NCBI GenBank assembly: GCA_021802115.1
Contig: JAKABA010000054.1
Coordinates: forward strand, 1-20,819
DNA length: 20,819 nucleotides
Source of the DNA: a bacterium
GTDB taxonomy: Bacteria > Chloroflexota > Dormibacteria > UBA8260 > Bog-877
Direction: 5' to 3'
Position 1 is the first letter of the stretch. Every line of letters begins with the position of its first letter. This document shows positions 7,149 to 15,777 of the stretch, piece by piece. Under the pieces are notes generated by a model, which was given only the letters and a program-made list of their open reading frames with translations, made no database searches and was not told the DNA's origin. Both the position numbers and the translations under genes were made by a program.

Positions 7149-8456
7149 ATGAGACGGCCTGCTTCGGACCATGGGCCACATCATCAGGCGCGCGAAGCGG
7201 TACATGCTGGAGTTCTCCTGGTCGCTGCGAGCGCCGTCACCGGAGTCGGCAACCTCGCCTTCAACGTGGTCGTGGCCCGCCATGCAGGAGCGGCCACCTA
7301 CGGTGAACTGGGACCGCTGCTGGCACTGGCTACGGTCGCAGGTTTCCTCGCGAATGGCACGATGTACGCAACGGCCCGCCTCGCCGCGCGTTCCGCCGTG
7401 TCGGCGCCCCAGCTATTCATGCGCTCGCTACGGGCCTGTATCCCATACCTCAGCCTCAGTGTGGGGCTTGCCATAGCGTCGGCACCGGTCGCCTCGTTTC
7501 TACACCTGCGCTCCCCAGCGCCGGTCGGATTGGCAGCGGTCCTAGTGGCGGCGATCGTAGTCGGGGCAGCAAGCAACGGTATCCTCATCGGCCGCCGCCG
7601 CTTCCGAGTGCTTGCCGCCGTGACTATTGCAAGCGCCGTGCTCAGGCTTGGCGGGGCCCTCCCGCTGGCCCACTTGGCCGGGCCTCTTCTTGGCAGTCTC
7701 GTCGCCTCGATTGTGCCAGCGGTCGTGACTCTCGCTGTCACTGTGCCAATCGCGCTCCGCAGCGCTCCTGCCTCCGGGAGCCTGACCGACGGGGCCACAT
7801 CCGGGCCACGCCTCACCGGGGGGGTTCGGGGCGGACTTCTCGGTGCGGCCCTTTGGAGTGTATGGATCGTTCCGGTCGTCTTAGGTCGTCACCTCCTGAC
7901 GCCTGCCGCCACGGGCCACCTGGTAGCCGGGCAGACGATCGCGAGCAGTGTTCTTTACCTCGCCAGCCCGATCGTCACCGCCTTCTTTCCCGCTAACGCC
8001 GCCGCTGCGCAGGCACGGACGGCTCGCCTCGGCCTAGGGCTCACGGCCATGATTGCCGCCGTCGCCGGCCTGGGCCTAGTCGTCGTCGGGCCGATCGTCT
8101 TCCCTCTGCTATTTGGGTCGTCGTATGCACTATCACGCCCTCTCCTTGGCTCCCTCGCCGTCTCGGCCGCTACGGTGGCTTGTGTGTCGTACAGTTGTTG
8201 GCTGGCCGTGGCCCGTGGGCATGGGCTCGGCTGGGCGGTAGGATGGCCCGTCGCAGCGCTGGGGCTCGTCTTGCCGCTAGCGCTCATGCTCGGGCGCGTA
8301 CCTGTGTTCCTTGCCCTGAGCCCCGCCTGCGCCCTCCTCGTGACCGGCCTGATCGGCACCAGCTTGGTTCGCTGGCCCGCGCACCATCGGATGGCCCCCG
8401 TGTCGCTGGTCCCCACTCGCGTGGCTCGTGATGAGGTGGAGATCATTGGCGATTGA
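7149..8456 (+). CDS. Polysaccharide flippase-like membrane protein (MOP superfamily, Wzx-like)
   Basis: This 435-residue protein is almost entirely hydrophobic, with about twelve predicted membrane segments and short Arg-containing loops. The N-terminal pattern VTGVGNLAFNVVVARHAGAA followed by TYGELGPLLAL is the hallmark first-helix and loop region of lipopolysaccharide/teichoic-acid type exporters, where the text usually reads N-x-xx-AR-x-LG-x-x-YG. A central soluble linker at about residues 210-225 divides the two helix bundles. It probably moves a lipid-linked oligosaccharide to the outer face of the membrane. I used the ATG at 7149. An in-frame ATG at 7014 would add 45 residues of Pro/Arg-rich sequence unlike a membrane N-terminus. 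The ribosome site is only a G-run. It is the first gene of the glycan cluster. Confidence 0.84.
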   Translation: MRRPASDHGPHHQAREAVHAGVLLVAASAVTGVGNLAFNVVVARHAGAATYGELGPLLALATVAGFLANGTMYATARLAARSAVSAPQLFMRSLRACIPYLSLSVGLAIASAPVASFLHLRSPAPVGLAAVLVAAIVVGAASNGILIGRRRFRVLAAVTIASAVLRLGGALPLAHLAGPLLGSLVASIVPAVVTLAVTVPIALRSAPASGSLTDGATSGPRLTGGVRGGLLGAALWSVWIVPVVLGRHLLTPAATGHLVAGQTIASSVLYLASPIVTAFFPANAAAAQARTARLGLGLTAMIAAVAGLGLVVVGPIVFPLLFGSSYALSRPLLGSLAVSAATVACVSYSCWLAVARGHGLGWAVGWPVAALGLVLPLALMLGRVPVFLALSPACALLVTGLIGTSLVRWPAHHRMAPVSLVPTRVARDEVEIIGD

Positions 8457-8493
8457 TTGCCGAGCACCGAGGCCGCCAGCCTCTCTCGTTCGT

Positions 8494-8511
8494 GTCGACC
8501 GTCCGGTCGAC
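8494..8511. repeat. Perfect hairpin after the flippase gene
   Basis: GTCGACC, loop GTCC, and GGTCGAC form a 7-base stem 37 bases downstream of the flippase stop in the 264-base gap before the next gene. It may attenuate transcription or stabilise the RNA end. No T-tract is present. Confidence 0.35.
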
Positions 8512-8720
8512 CTCATGTCTAAAAGCGTGCCTGTCATCGCGCCCCGCCGTACCCGTCGTCCGCTGCTTCAAGTAGCGCTGCGGATGAAGCTCGTCTTGAA
8601 CCGCGCCCCCTGTGATGGGGCGATCGCCACCAACACGGGCGCGGACCCTGAGCCATGCGCAGGTTCCCCCAGCCGCCATCTGCCAGCTACTGTGCCGAGC
8701 CCGCCCCGAACCAGGTCCAG

Positions 8721-10874
8721 ATGGCCAGCTCGATGACGGTGGCTACCCCCGCTAGCCCAGACGTGAGCGTGATCGTGCCCGCGCGCAACGAAGCGAACCA
8801 GATCGCGGACACGGTTGCAGCGCTCTTGCGTGCTCTCCGCCGTACCGGGCACCCTGGCGAACTGCTGGTCGTCGACGATGCCAGTACCGATGCCACGGCC
8901 GATCTCGCCCAAGCCGCCGGTGCTCAGGTCCACCGGCGCGAGAGCCGCTGCGGGCCCCTCGCAGCCTGGAATGCCGGCTTGCAGGTCACCACGGCTCCAC
9001 TCGTGATATTCTGCGACGCTGACGTCCTCCCTGAGGAAGATGCGCTCGCTCACCTGATTGCCCCACTGTCAGATCCTGCGGTCGGTGCCGTGGCCAGCCA
9101 ACCCCTCGCCTTGACCAACCATCGCACCGGAGGCTCACGACTGGTTCGTGCGAGCACCGCCTTCAGTGCCGACTTCTTGCACGCGCTGCGTTTGCGCCTT
9201 GCTGACCACGACTTCGTTCCGATGGGGCGGCTCATGGCGGTCCGGCGCTCCGCCCTACCCACGAACCTCCCGGAGCTCTGGCCCTGCGACCGCGTCGTGG
9301 CACGCTTAGTCCGCCAGGGCGGCTTTGTTGTCGTCTACGAACCCCGCGCGCGCGTAGGGTACTGGCCACCGGAAACCTGGACGGGTCTGCGCGCCGATTA
9401 TCTTCGAACACGAGTCTTGCGGCCGCCGCCAGCCATCGCGTTCGACCCCATTGCAAAGCGCACCCTCGCACTCACAGCGGGATCGGTCGCCCGGCACCAT
9501 CCGGTGCGCGCCCTCGCCTGGATAGCGGTTCAGGTCCTGCTCGCAACCACGGTACGCTGGGACGCTCCTCGGGGGAGTGGCGAAGGAACGTTGGTCTGGG
9601 ACTCAGTCCACACTCACGTGGCCGAGCCTCCACCCTCGCGTGGACTCGGCCTTGGCAACGACACTGGACCCAGCGTAGCTGTACAGGGCTGCCGGCGGAA
9701 CCGGCCAATGGTGCTCGTTTTGTCCCGGTTTCGGCCTGACTTGCCCGGCGGCGTCGAGACGGTTGCCCGTGAGCAGGTGACCCAGCTGCGCGCTGGAGCC
9801 TGGGATGCCCAGCCTGCGTGGGCCTATGACCGCGGCGTACTCATCGCTCGGGTGCCCATCCTTGGTGACCTCGTGGCGGCGCTGCGATTTGCCCGCTTGG
9901 TTGCCGTCCGCCAGCCAGCCGTCGTGCTCGTCAACGGGGCGGAGTACGCGTGGGCGTTGCTTCGCCGGCGAGCCCGGAGCCAGCGCCAAGTCGTCGTGGT
10001 CTGGCATGGAGTGCGCTCTCACCAGCTTGAGCAGTATGTGCGCACGGGTGTACTGCCAGCCCTCCTCGCCTACCCTCTCGGCCGAGCCAACCGGCTTCTG
10101 GAGTGGTCCGCCCGCACAGCGGATCACCATGTGGCGATCACACCAGCTATCGCAGCCGACATCACCGCCACATTCCACCTGCCGCCCGCCAGTGTCGAAG
10201 TGATCCCGAATGGCGCATCTCAAGCTGCGCGCCAACTCCAGCCGGTTGCTCCGCGCCCCTGGACATACCGTCTCGTATGGGTTGGCGCCGAGGGAGGCTG
10301 GCGGCCAGGGCAGAAAAAGGGGCTCGATCTTGCCCTTGACGCGTGCCTGCGAGCGCGCGTCACTGGACTGCCGGTATCTCTCACTGTCGTCGGCCTCGAC
10401 CGGCCACCAACCTGGCTCGGACGCAGCCTCGCCGCTCAACCATGGGTGCGCTGGGTGGGAGGAATACCTCACACGGCGGTGCTGCACGAGATCGCCGCCG
10501 CCGACGCGCTACTCGCCCCATCGCGGTCGGAGAACATGAGCTTGGCAATGCTTGAGTCAATGGTTCTGGAGCGGCCGGTGATCTGTCATCGTGACGTCGG
10601 TGGCTGGCTCGTCGGCGAGGCTGGCATAGCTGTCCAGTCCTGGTCCGCCGATGCCTTCGCCTCCGCGCTCGCGCATCTCTACGCTCCTGAGTGGGATCGC
10701 CCTCGGGCTGCCAGAGCGGCCCGCGAGCGTACCGCCTCCTTCAACTGGGCCCTCTCTGGTGAGCGCTACCGCCGCCTCCTCGCTGCTCTATCCGGCTACG
10801 AGCAGGAGGACGTTGAAGGCCGACCAGCACTCCGCGGTACTCAGAATATCCCCGGAGGCGACCATGCCCCCTGA
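8721..10874 (+). CDS. Bifunctional glycosyltransferase: GT2 domain fused to GT4 domain
   Basis: This single 717-residue frame encodes two glycosyltransferases. Residues 14-245 form a GT-A fold GT2 enzyme: VSVIVPARNEA (15-25), VVDDASTDA (50-58) and the metal-binding DAD in FCDADV (97-102). A hydrophobic helix follows at about 263-277. A Gly/Pro-rich linker (281-328) leads to a GT-B fold GT4 enzyme (330-690) with LPGGVET (341-347), WHGVRSHQLEQY, VIPNGAS (495-501), VWVGAEGGW and the E-x7-E pair in SENMSLAMLE (603-612). Both domains keep their catalytic signatures, so the protein may add two consecutive sugars. ATG at 8721 was chosen with AGG five bases upstream; an ATG at 8655 would add 22 poorly conserved residues. 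An internal ATG at 9708 opens the GT4 half and could be used alone. It overlaps the methyltransferase gene by 11 bases. Confidence 0.88.
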   Translation: MASSMTVATPASPDVSVIVPARNEANQIADTVAALLRALRRTGHPGELLVVDDASTDATADLAQAAGAQVHRRESRCGPLAAWNAGLQVTTAPLVIFCDADVLPEEDALAHLIAPLSDPAVGAVASQPLALTNHRTGGSRLVRASTAFSADFLHALRLRLADHDFVPMGRLMAVRRSALPTNLPELWPCDRVVARLVRQGGFVVVYEPRARVGYWPPETWTGLRADYLRTRVLRPPPAIAFDPIAKRTLALTAGSVARHHPVRALAWIAVQVLLATTVRWDAPRGSGEGTLVWDSVHTHVAEPPPSRGLGLGNDTGPSVAVQGCRRNRPMVLVLSRFRPDLPGGVETVAREQVTQLRAGAWDAQPAWAYDRGVLIARVPILGDLVAALRFARLVAVRQPAVVLVNGAEYAWALLRRRARSQRQVVVVWHGVRSHQLEQYVRTGVLPALLAYPLGRANRLLEWSARTADHHVAITPAIAADITATFHLPPASVEVIPNGASQAARQLQPVAPRPWTYRLVWVGAEGGWRPGQKKGLDLALDACLRARVTGLPVSLTVVGLDRPPTWLGRSLAAQPWVRWVGGIPHTAVLHEIAAADALLAPSRSENMSLAMLESMVLERPVICHRDVGGWLVGEAGIAVQSWSADAFASALAHLYAPEWDRPRAARAARERTASFNWALSGERYRRLLAALSGYEQEDVEGRPALRGTQNIPGGDHAP
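10854..10858 (+). promoter_or_regulatory. Ribosome binding site of the methyltransferase gene
   Basis: GGAGG lies five bases before the ATG at 10864, inside the end of the upstream glycosyltransferase gene. It decides this start over longer in-frame extensions, which would only read the glycosyltransferase in another frame. Confidence 0.7.
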
Positions 10875-11559
10875 GCCGCCAGAGGGTAGCCATCCGGCGG
10901 TGATGGCGCTCAATACACCCTACTACCACAATCCCCGCTCCGAATTGCTCGCATTTCTGGCGCAGGCCCTCGGCACGATTGGACCGCGCGTGCTCAACAT
11001 CGGATGTGCCGCTGGTGCCGATGCCGCTGGTTTGCGTGCGCTCGGAGCTCAGGTGCTCCACGGAGTCGAGCCGGTTGCTCCGGCGGCGGCCGAGGCTCGC
11101 TCTCACTACGACCGTGTTGACGCATGCACCTTCGCTGATTGGGAGCCCCCTATGCGCTACGACACGGTCATCCTGGCCGACAGCCTCGAGCACATGCCGT
11201 CACCCGCCCCGGTTCTGGCAACTGTCCGTGACCTTCTTGACGGGCAGCGCCCGATCCTCGTGCTCTCCCTACCCAATGTGCGCCACGTCAGTGTGCTCCT
11301 GAGTCTGATACTGCGCGGCGACTGGCACTACCGGTCCGCTGGCATCCTCGACGACACCCACCTCCGTTTCTTCACAGCGCGCAGCGTCCGGCGATTGCTC
11401 GCCGGTTGCGGCTTCGCGCCAGTGGCGAGTCGCCGCTACGGAGCAATGCGAGTCACGCGGCTTCTTGAGCGCGCCCTGCCAGGCAGCGGCGAGTTTCTCC
11501 TGTCCCAGCTATTCATCCTCGCCCAACCACTGCCCCTGTTCCCACCGAGTGCATTGTGA
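10864..11559 (+). CDS. Class I SAM-dependent methyltransferase of a glycan cluster
   Basis: This 231-residue cytoplasmic enzyme has the Rossmann-fold SAM site VLNIGCAAGADAAGL (43-57), the acidic second strand HGVEPV (67-71), the motif ILADSLEHM (103-111) and LSLPNVRHVSVLL (134-146). The late block GDWHYRSAG, DDTHLRFFT (152-171) is a signature of Methyltransf_23-type proteins that sit beside glycosyltransferases. It probably methylates a sugar hydroxyl or another part of the glycan, though the acceptor cannot be told. Expression is coupled to both neighbours: it overlaps the upstream gene by 11 bases, and its TGA overlaps the next GTG by four bases. Confidence 0.92.
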   Translation: MPPEPPEGSHPAVMALNTPYYHNPRSELLAFLAQALGTIGPRVLNIGCAAGADAAGLRALGAQVLHGVEPVAPAAAEARSHYDRVDACTFADWEPPMRYDTVILADSLEHMPSPAPVLATVRDLLDGQRPILVLSLPNVRHVSVLLSLILRGDWHYRSAGILDDTHLRFFTARSVRRLLAGCGFAPVASRRYGAMRVTRLLERALPGSGEFLLSQLFILAQPLPLFPPSAL

Positions 11560-12656
11560 AGTCCCTCGTCACCGTCTGTGTCCCGGCCTATGAGCGGCCC
11601 GCCCTCCTAGATCAGCTCATTTCCAGCGTAGTCAACCAGACCTACTCGCCCATCGAACTGTGTATCAACGACGACAGCCGCTCCGACGCCGTTGAGCACA
11701 TCATCCGGTCATGGCAGCGACACGCCCTCCCCATCGCGCTCCGCTACCGCCGCAACACCCATCGTCTTGGCTTCCAGGGCAATCTGGAGGCGACACTCCG
11801 AAGAGCTCGTGGCGAGATCACGGTCGTGCTCGGCGATGACGACCTGCTCACAACGGCCGAGTCTGTCGCTGTCTACGTTGATGCTGTTCGCCGATTCCCG
11901 CGTGCCGCCTTCCTCTACCCCAACCTCCTCCAGATTGACGAGCAGTGCAACCGAACCGCAGTCCACCGCTACTTCCGCACCGACCTCTACTGCCCCCCTG
12001 GGGCCGATTCCCTCGCTGCTCTCTGGCTGCGCTCCGTCCAAATTGCAGGCATGGCGTTCGCCTACCCGGCGGCCATGGTGGCGGACCTCTTCCCGTCGGG
12101 CCCGTCGCTCTTCCCACAGGTCTCCGCGGTGGGACAACTCCTACTTCACCATGGTGCACTGGGAATCAACGAGTACCTCGTGGCCACCCGAGTGACGGCG
12201 ACACAACTGGGTTACGAAGTGGCCCAAGGACGCAGCGTGTTCGGCGAGCGCCAGCGTCTCGGGGCCGTCGAGTTGCTCGAGATCCTAGCGGATCTTCACA
12301 CCCGGGCACCCGCGCTGGTCGAGCCAGCCCGGGCCCATGTTGAGCGACGCATATTTGTGGACTTCATCCTTAGCGAGCCCAACATTCGTGTCTTCAGCGG
12401 TCGCGCCGCCCTCTTACGGCTCTCCAGGTCCTATGCCGCCCGCAGTCGGCAGGCGCGCCGCTCTCCCGTCTTTTGCATGGTCACCGTCTGGCTTTGGGTG
12501 GCGCCAGCGTGGCTTGTCCGGCTTACGGTCGGAGCGCTCAAGGCTGTGCTTCGCCGCATCCGGGGAGTGCAGGCAGTCCCGCTCGCAACGCCACCACTTG
12601 CCCTACCATTCGGCCCGAGGCCGGGCCTTGCCAGCGAACCCGAGCCGGGCCATTAG
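11556..12656 (+). CDS. Family 2 glycosyltransferase
   Basis: This 366-residue enzyme has a GT-A fold N-terminal half. It shows VTVCVPAYERPALLDQLISS (5-24), IELCINDDSRSD (33-44) and the metal-binding DDD in VLGDDDLL (91-98), which together identify GT2. The following region LYPNLLQIDEQCNRTAVHRY and a C-terminal segment with two hydrophobic stretches (about 305-335) suggest membrane association. It starts at GTG overlapping the methyltransferase stop, so it is translationally coupled. The donor sugar and acceptor are not identifiable. It is the fourth gene of the plus-strand glycan cluster. Confidence 0.9.
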   Translation: MKSLVTVCVPAYERPALLDQLISSVVNQTYSPIELCINDDSRSDAVEHIIRSWQRHALPIALRYRRNTHRLGFQGNLEATLRRARGEITVVLGDDDLLTTAESVAVYVDAVRRFPRAAFLYPNLLQIDEQCNRTAVHRYFRTDLYCPPGADSLAALWLRSVQIAGMAFAYPAAMVADLFPSGPSLFPQVSAVGQLLLHHGALGINEYLVATRVTATQLGYEVAQGRSVFGERQRLGAVELLEILADLHTRAPALVEPARAHVERRIFVDFILSEPNIRVFSGRAALLRLSRSYAARSRQARRSPVFCMVTVWLWVAPAWLVRLTVGALKAVLRRIRGVQAVPLATPPLALPFGPRPGLASEPEPGH

Positions 12657-15019
12657 TGACCTTGGGACGGCTGGCAGACGCGCTCATGAAGATTCCCCTC
12701 CCGCATGCCGCGCCCTGCCAGCCCCGGCACGGTCCACCGCCTCCGTCAGGCGCGTCGCGCGCGCTCCAGCTTGCCGGGTGGGCTACCTACGTCCTCGCCA
12801 CCTGCGCTCTCGTTCCGACTGCCGCCTACAGCTATGACGAGGGTGGGCTGCTTGGGGGCGCCTACAAGTGGCTGCACTACGGACTGCCTCTCTTCGGCTT
12901 CTCGAAGTTCGGTGCCAACCTCACCCTCCTAGCGCTACTCGCAGAGGGACTTCGCCATGTCCTTCTCGCCACCGGACTCATGTCTGGGGTAGCGGCTTTG
13001 CACATCGCTTGGAAGTTGCCCCTAGTCCTCGCAAACGTGTTCACCGCGACCAGCCTCGCCCGCATTGCGCGGCGGTTTGGCCGCCCTCGCGCCGCGCGGC
13101 TTGCTTATCTCTGGCTCGCAAGCCCTGCTGCCTTCTGGGTGGCAGCCGGGCACGGCCAGATCGAGCCCTTGACAGTCATGACGACTGTGGTCGGCCTCGA
13201 TCTGCTGCTGTCGCAGCGCCCGGCCGCAGCAGGCCTGCTCGTCGCCTTCGGCGCCGGCCTCGAGTACTTTCCGCTCGCAGTGCTCGTTGGTGGCTTCCTC
13301 CTCGTCTGGCGCCGCGAGCTGGGCCCAGCTGTACTGCTCCGTGCGGTCGCTGCCGCTGTCGCTGGACTTTTCATCTGGTTCGCGCCACTGCTCCTGTCGG
13401 TCGGCGACCGGGCGGGTCTTACTCAGGCACTCGGGCAGTCCGTGGGAAAGACCCTGCCGGGGGCCATCCCGGAGTCACGGTACGGGCTTTCAGTGTGGTC
13501 CCTGCCGCCCGGAGCCACTGAACCCCGGATCGCTGTCGCGGCCTTGGTTTTCCTCACTGCCTGCGCCATCCTGCTGGCCTGGGCGGTTGTCGGGCCTGGT
13601 CGGCGCCTACGTGCCGACCGCGCTGCTGCTGCTGTCGTCGGCGGCCTGCTCGTTCTGAGCGTCTTGACGGACCCCATTTCCTCCCCCCAGTTCGCCGTCA
13701 TCGCCGGAGCAGGCCTCTTCCTCCTGGTCATGGCGGTGCAGCTACCAGTGGCCATAGCCGCCGCACTCCCCGTCGCGGGCGTCGCGGTCTACCTGGTTCA
13801 ACAGAGTCCCTGGGTCTTCTTCCTCGACGAGTGGGGCCAGCGGTCGATCCAGCTTCCGGCGTTGCCCTCCAGCCCGTGGGGGGCCACCGTCCTCGCTCAT
13901 GTATTCACGCTCGGATGTGTCGGCGTAGTCGCATCCCTGCTGGTGGGGACGAGGTGGCAGAGGTCACCCCCCTTGGAGCCGGTGACCATGAGGCGACCCT
14001 CTATCGACGGTGTGCTGATTGCGTCGATGGTGCTGTGTGCTCTGCTGGGCAGCCTCGGTGCGTGGCCGGCGTTATGGCCGTCAATCGGTCCCGGAGGTCC
14101 ACGCAGTGGGCTGGACCTGCCGAGCCCCGTTCTCACGAGTAGCACCATTTCGCTGACCTCGCCAGCCACCATCCGGGTCCGCTATCCGCCGCTCTATGTG
14201 AGGATGCTTGGCGCGGCTCAGGTGCGACCAAGTCCAGCCGTGGCGGTAGGGATCCAGCAGACGCCAACTAACCTCACACCACAGGCGGTGTCGACCTCCG
14301 CCGAGCAGGTACTTAGACTTCACCTGCCGTTCGCGCGCACGTCCGCTGTGTCTTCCCTGTGGCTCCGGATTCTGTTCGGCTCGCCGACCTGGAAGCACGC
14401 CTCGTCGGTACGCACGGCGGATATCGCGCTCCTCGTCGGGGGTCGGCGTGTCGCGGCGTCTAGCGCTGCCTGGGCATCGCCAACCTGGGCTGTCGCCACG
14501 TTCGCCATCCCCATCTCTTGGGCGAGAGACCGGGTTCTCTCGGTGCAGGCACTGGCTCCGGTTTCGCGCTGGGATGGATGGATCACTGGGCGGATAGGGA
14601 CGGCATTCGCGAACCTTCCCGGAGCCCGAACCATGCTCGTGCCCGGAGCGGGGGTGGTGCGATGGGCCCCGCAAGTTGCGATAGTTCCTCGTTCCGGGGC
14701 TGTGCAGAGCAGTGGCGGAGCCGCGATGACCTACCGTGTTCGGGACCCTGGTGTGGCTTTGCCCGTTGCGGTCGTGCGTGCTGCCCGGTTCTCTGGAGCC
14801 CTCGCTGTGCCGCTCCGCAGCCTGCCTTTCCAAGTCACGACCCTTGACTGGACGGGATACGTGTTCCCACGCAACCGGCTGCCGGCAGCGCAGTCCCGGC
14901 TCGAGAGCCTCATGGGGTGGATATGGCTGACCGGCCTCGCATCAGTGGCGCTGCTCGCCATTGTCAGGTGGCGCAGGGATGTCATCGGTGGGGGTGACCT
15001 CAGTGCCCGCCTGCCTTGA
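12656..15019 (+). CDS. Large GT-C-like membrane glycosyltransferase with C-terminal non-membrane domain
   Basis: This 787-residue protein has about ten membrane segments between residues 35 and 435. One Asp-Glu pair lies in the first loop (YSYDEGG, 58-64). The block AAGHGQIEPLTVMTTVVGLDLLL, seen at about 163-186, recalls the GQ-containing loop and helix of PIG-M/GT87-type mannosyltransferases. One membrane segment at about 486-503 precedes a non-membrane domain of roughly 250 residues, rich in beta-strand patterns, and a last helix (WIWLTGLASVALLAIV) near the C-terminus. It probably uses a polyprenyl-phosphate sugar on the outer face, with the extra domain placed outside the cell. The GTG at 12656 overlaps the upstream TAG (TAGTG); an ATG at 12686 is the alternative start. 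The C-terminal domain resembles nothing I can name. Confidence 0.84.
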   Translation: MTLGRLADALMKIPLPHAAPCQPRHGPPPPSGASRALQLAGWATYVLATCALVPTAAYSYDEGGLLGGAYKWLHYGLPLFGFSKFGANLTLLALLAEGLRHVLLATGLMSGVAALHIAWKLPLVLANVFTATSLARIARRFGRPRAARLAYLWLASPAAFWVAAGHGQIEPLTVMTTVVGLDLLLSQRPAAAGLLVAFGAGLEYFPLAVLVGGFLLVWRRELGPAVLLRAVAAAVAGLFIWFAPLLLSVGDRAGLTQALGQSVGKTLPGAIPESRYGLSVWSLPPGATEPRIAVAALVFLTACAILLAWAVVGPGRRLRADRAAAAVVGGLLVLSVLTDPISSPQFAVIAGAGLFLLVMAVQLPVAIAAALPVAGVAVYLVQQSPWVFFLDEWGQRSIQLPALPSSPWGATVLAHVFTLGCVGVVASLLVGTRWQRSPPLEPVTMRRPSIDGVLIASMVLCALLGSLGAWPALWPSIGPGGPRSGLDLPSPVLTSSTISLTSPATIRVRYPPLYVRMLGAAQVRPSPAVAVGIQQTPTNLTPQAVSTSAEQVLRLHLPFARTSAVSSLWLRILFGSPTWKHASSVRTADIALLVGGRRVAASSAAWASPTWAVATFAIPISWARDRVLSVQALAPVSRWDGWITGRIGTAFANLPGARTMLVPGAGVVRWAPQVAIVPRSGAVQSSGGAAMTYRVRDPGVALPVAVVRAARFSGALAVPLRSLPFQVTTLDWTGYVFPRNRLPAAQSRLESLMGWIWLTGLASVALLAIVRWRRDVIGGGDLSARLP

Positions 15020-15777
15020 GGAAGAGGACTTGTCACCGGCACGTCCGCCTGTCCGTTGGCGGCACGGGCCCTTGGTACGGAAGCGAGTGGCATGGGGCCT
15101 TGTCGAGGACTGATGCTGCTCACACCCCTCGCACCCCCTCGCCCTCATTCGGTCGCGGCTGCCTACTTTCACTGGACTATCGCGCTGCCTGGGCCTCGAC
15201 GCCACGCCACATGCAAGCCGTCTTGGCGACAGCCGTGCGCCGACACTGCCTCGGGGAGTGACCAGCCACGCCGGCACCTCAGCCACAGCCCAGGCGCCCG
15301 CTGCCACCGTGGTTCGCGGGGATCGGACCTGTCATTGATGCTATTGCGGCGTTCCGGGAACAGGGGACGGTGCAGGGGGAAGGACAGGGGCTACTTCGCA
15401 CGCCACCCGATAGACGCTTCTGCATCGGCCGCCTTCTCGGATGGTGGCAGCCCGGGTTCGCGTGTGGTCAGATCCTCCATCCACCAGGCATCGAAGCTGA
15501 TGTTGCGGTCGCGGACGGCACTCAGCGCTGTGGTCCTGGGCCGTGCGGCCGTTCGGCTGGTGCCGAGCCCGGCATGGTCAGCGGCCCATGCACGGCAGAC
15601 AGCGGGATCATCGTGTTCCGCGCTCCCGGCATTGGCCCGGGAACATCCTTTGGAGGAGCACGTCGCTCTACGTTTCCGTGGTGCGGGAGCGGCTGGTGCT
15701 GATGCGCCATCGGGGAAGGAGACACGACGGGGCGCCACCGGGCCCGGCGCCAACGCCCTTGGACCTCCTCCGTACGG
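15020..15777. other. 758-base stretch without a supportable gene
   Basis: Open frames occur on both strands because the DNA is GC-rich, but none shows a domain motif or a believable ribosome site. A small stem, CCGCC-n8-GGCGG, at 15045-15062 follows the GT-C gene closely and may mark a transcript end. The minus strand near 15391-15540 reads a stretch including RNISFDAWWMEDLTT, which looks protein-like but is not recognised. It may be a gene relic. Confidence 0.4.
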
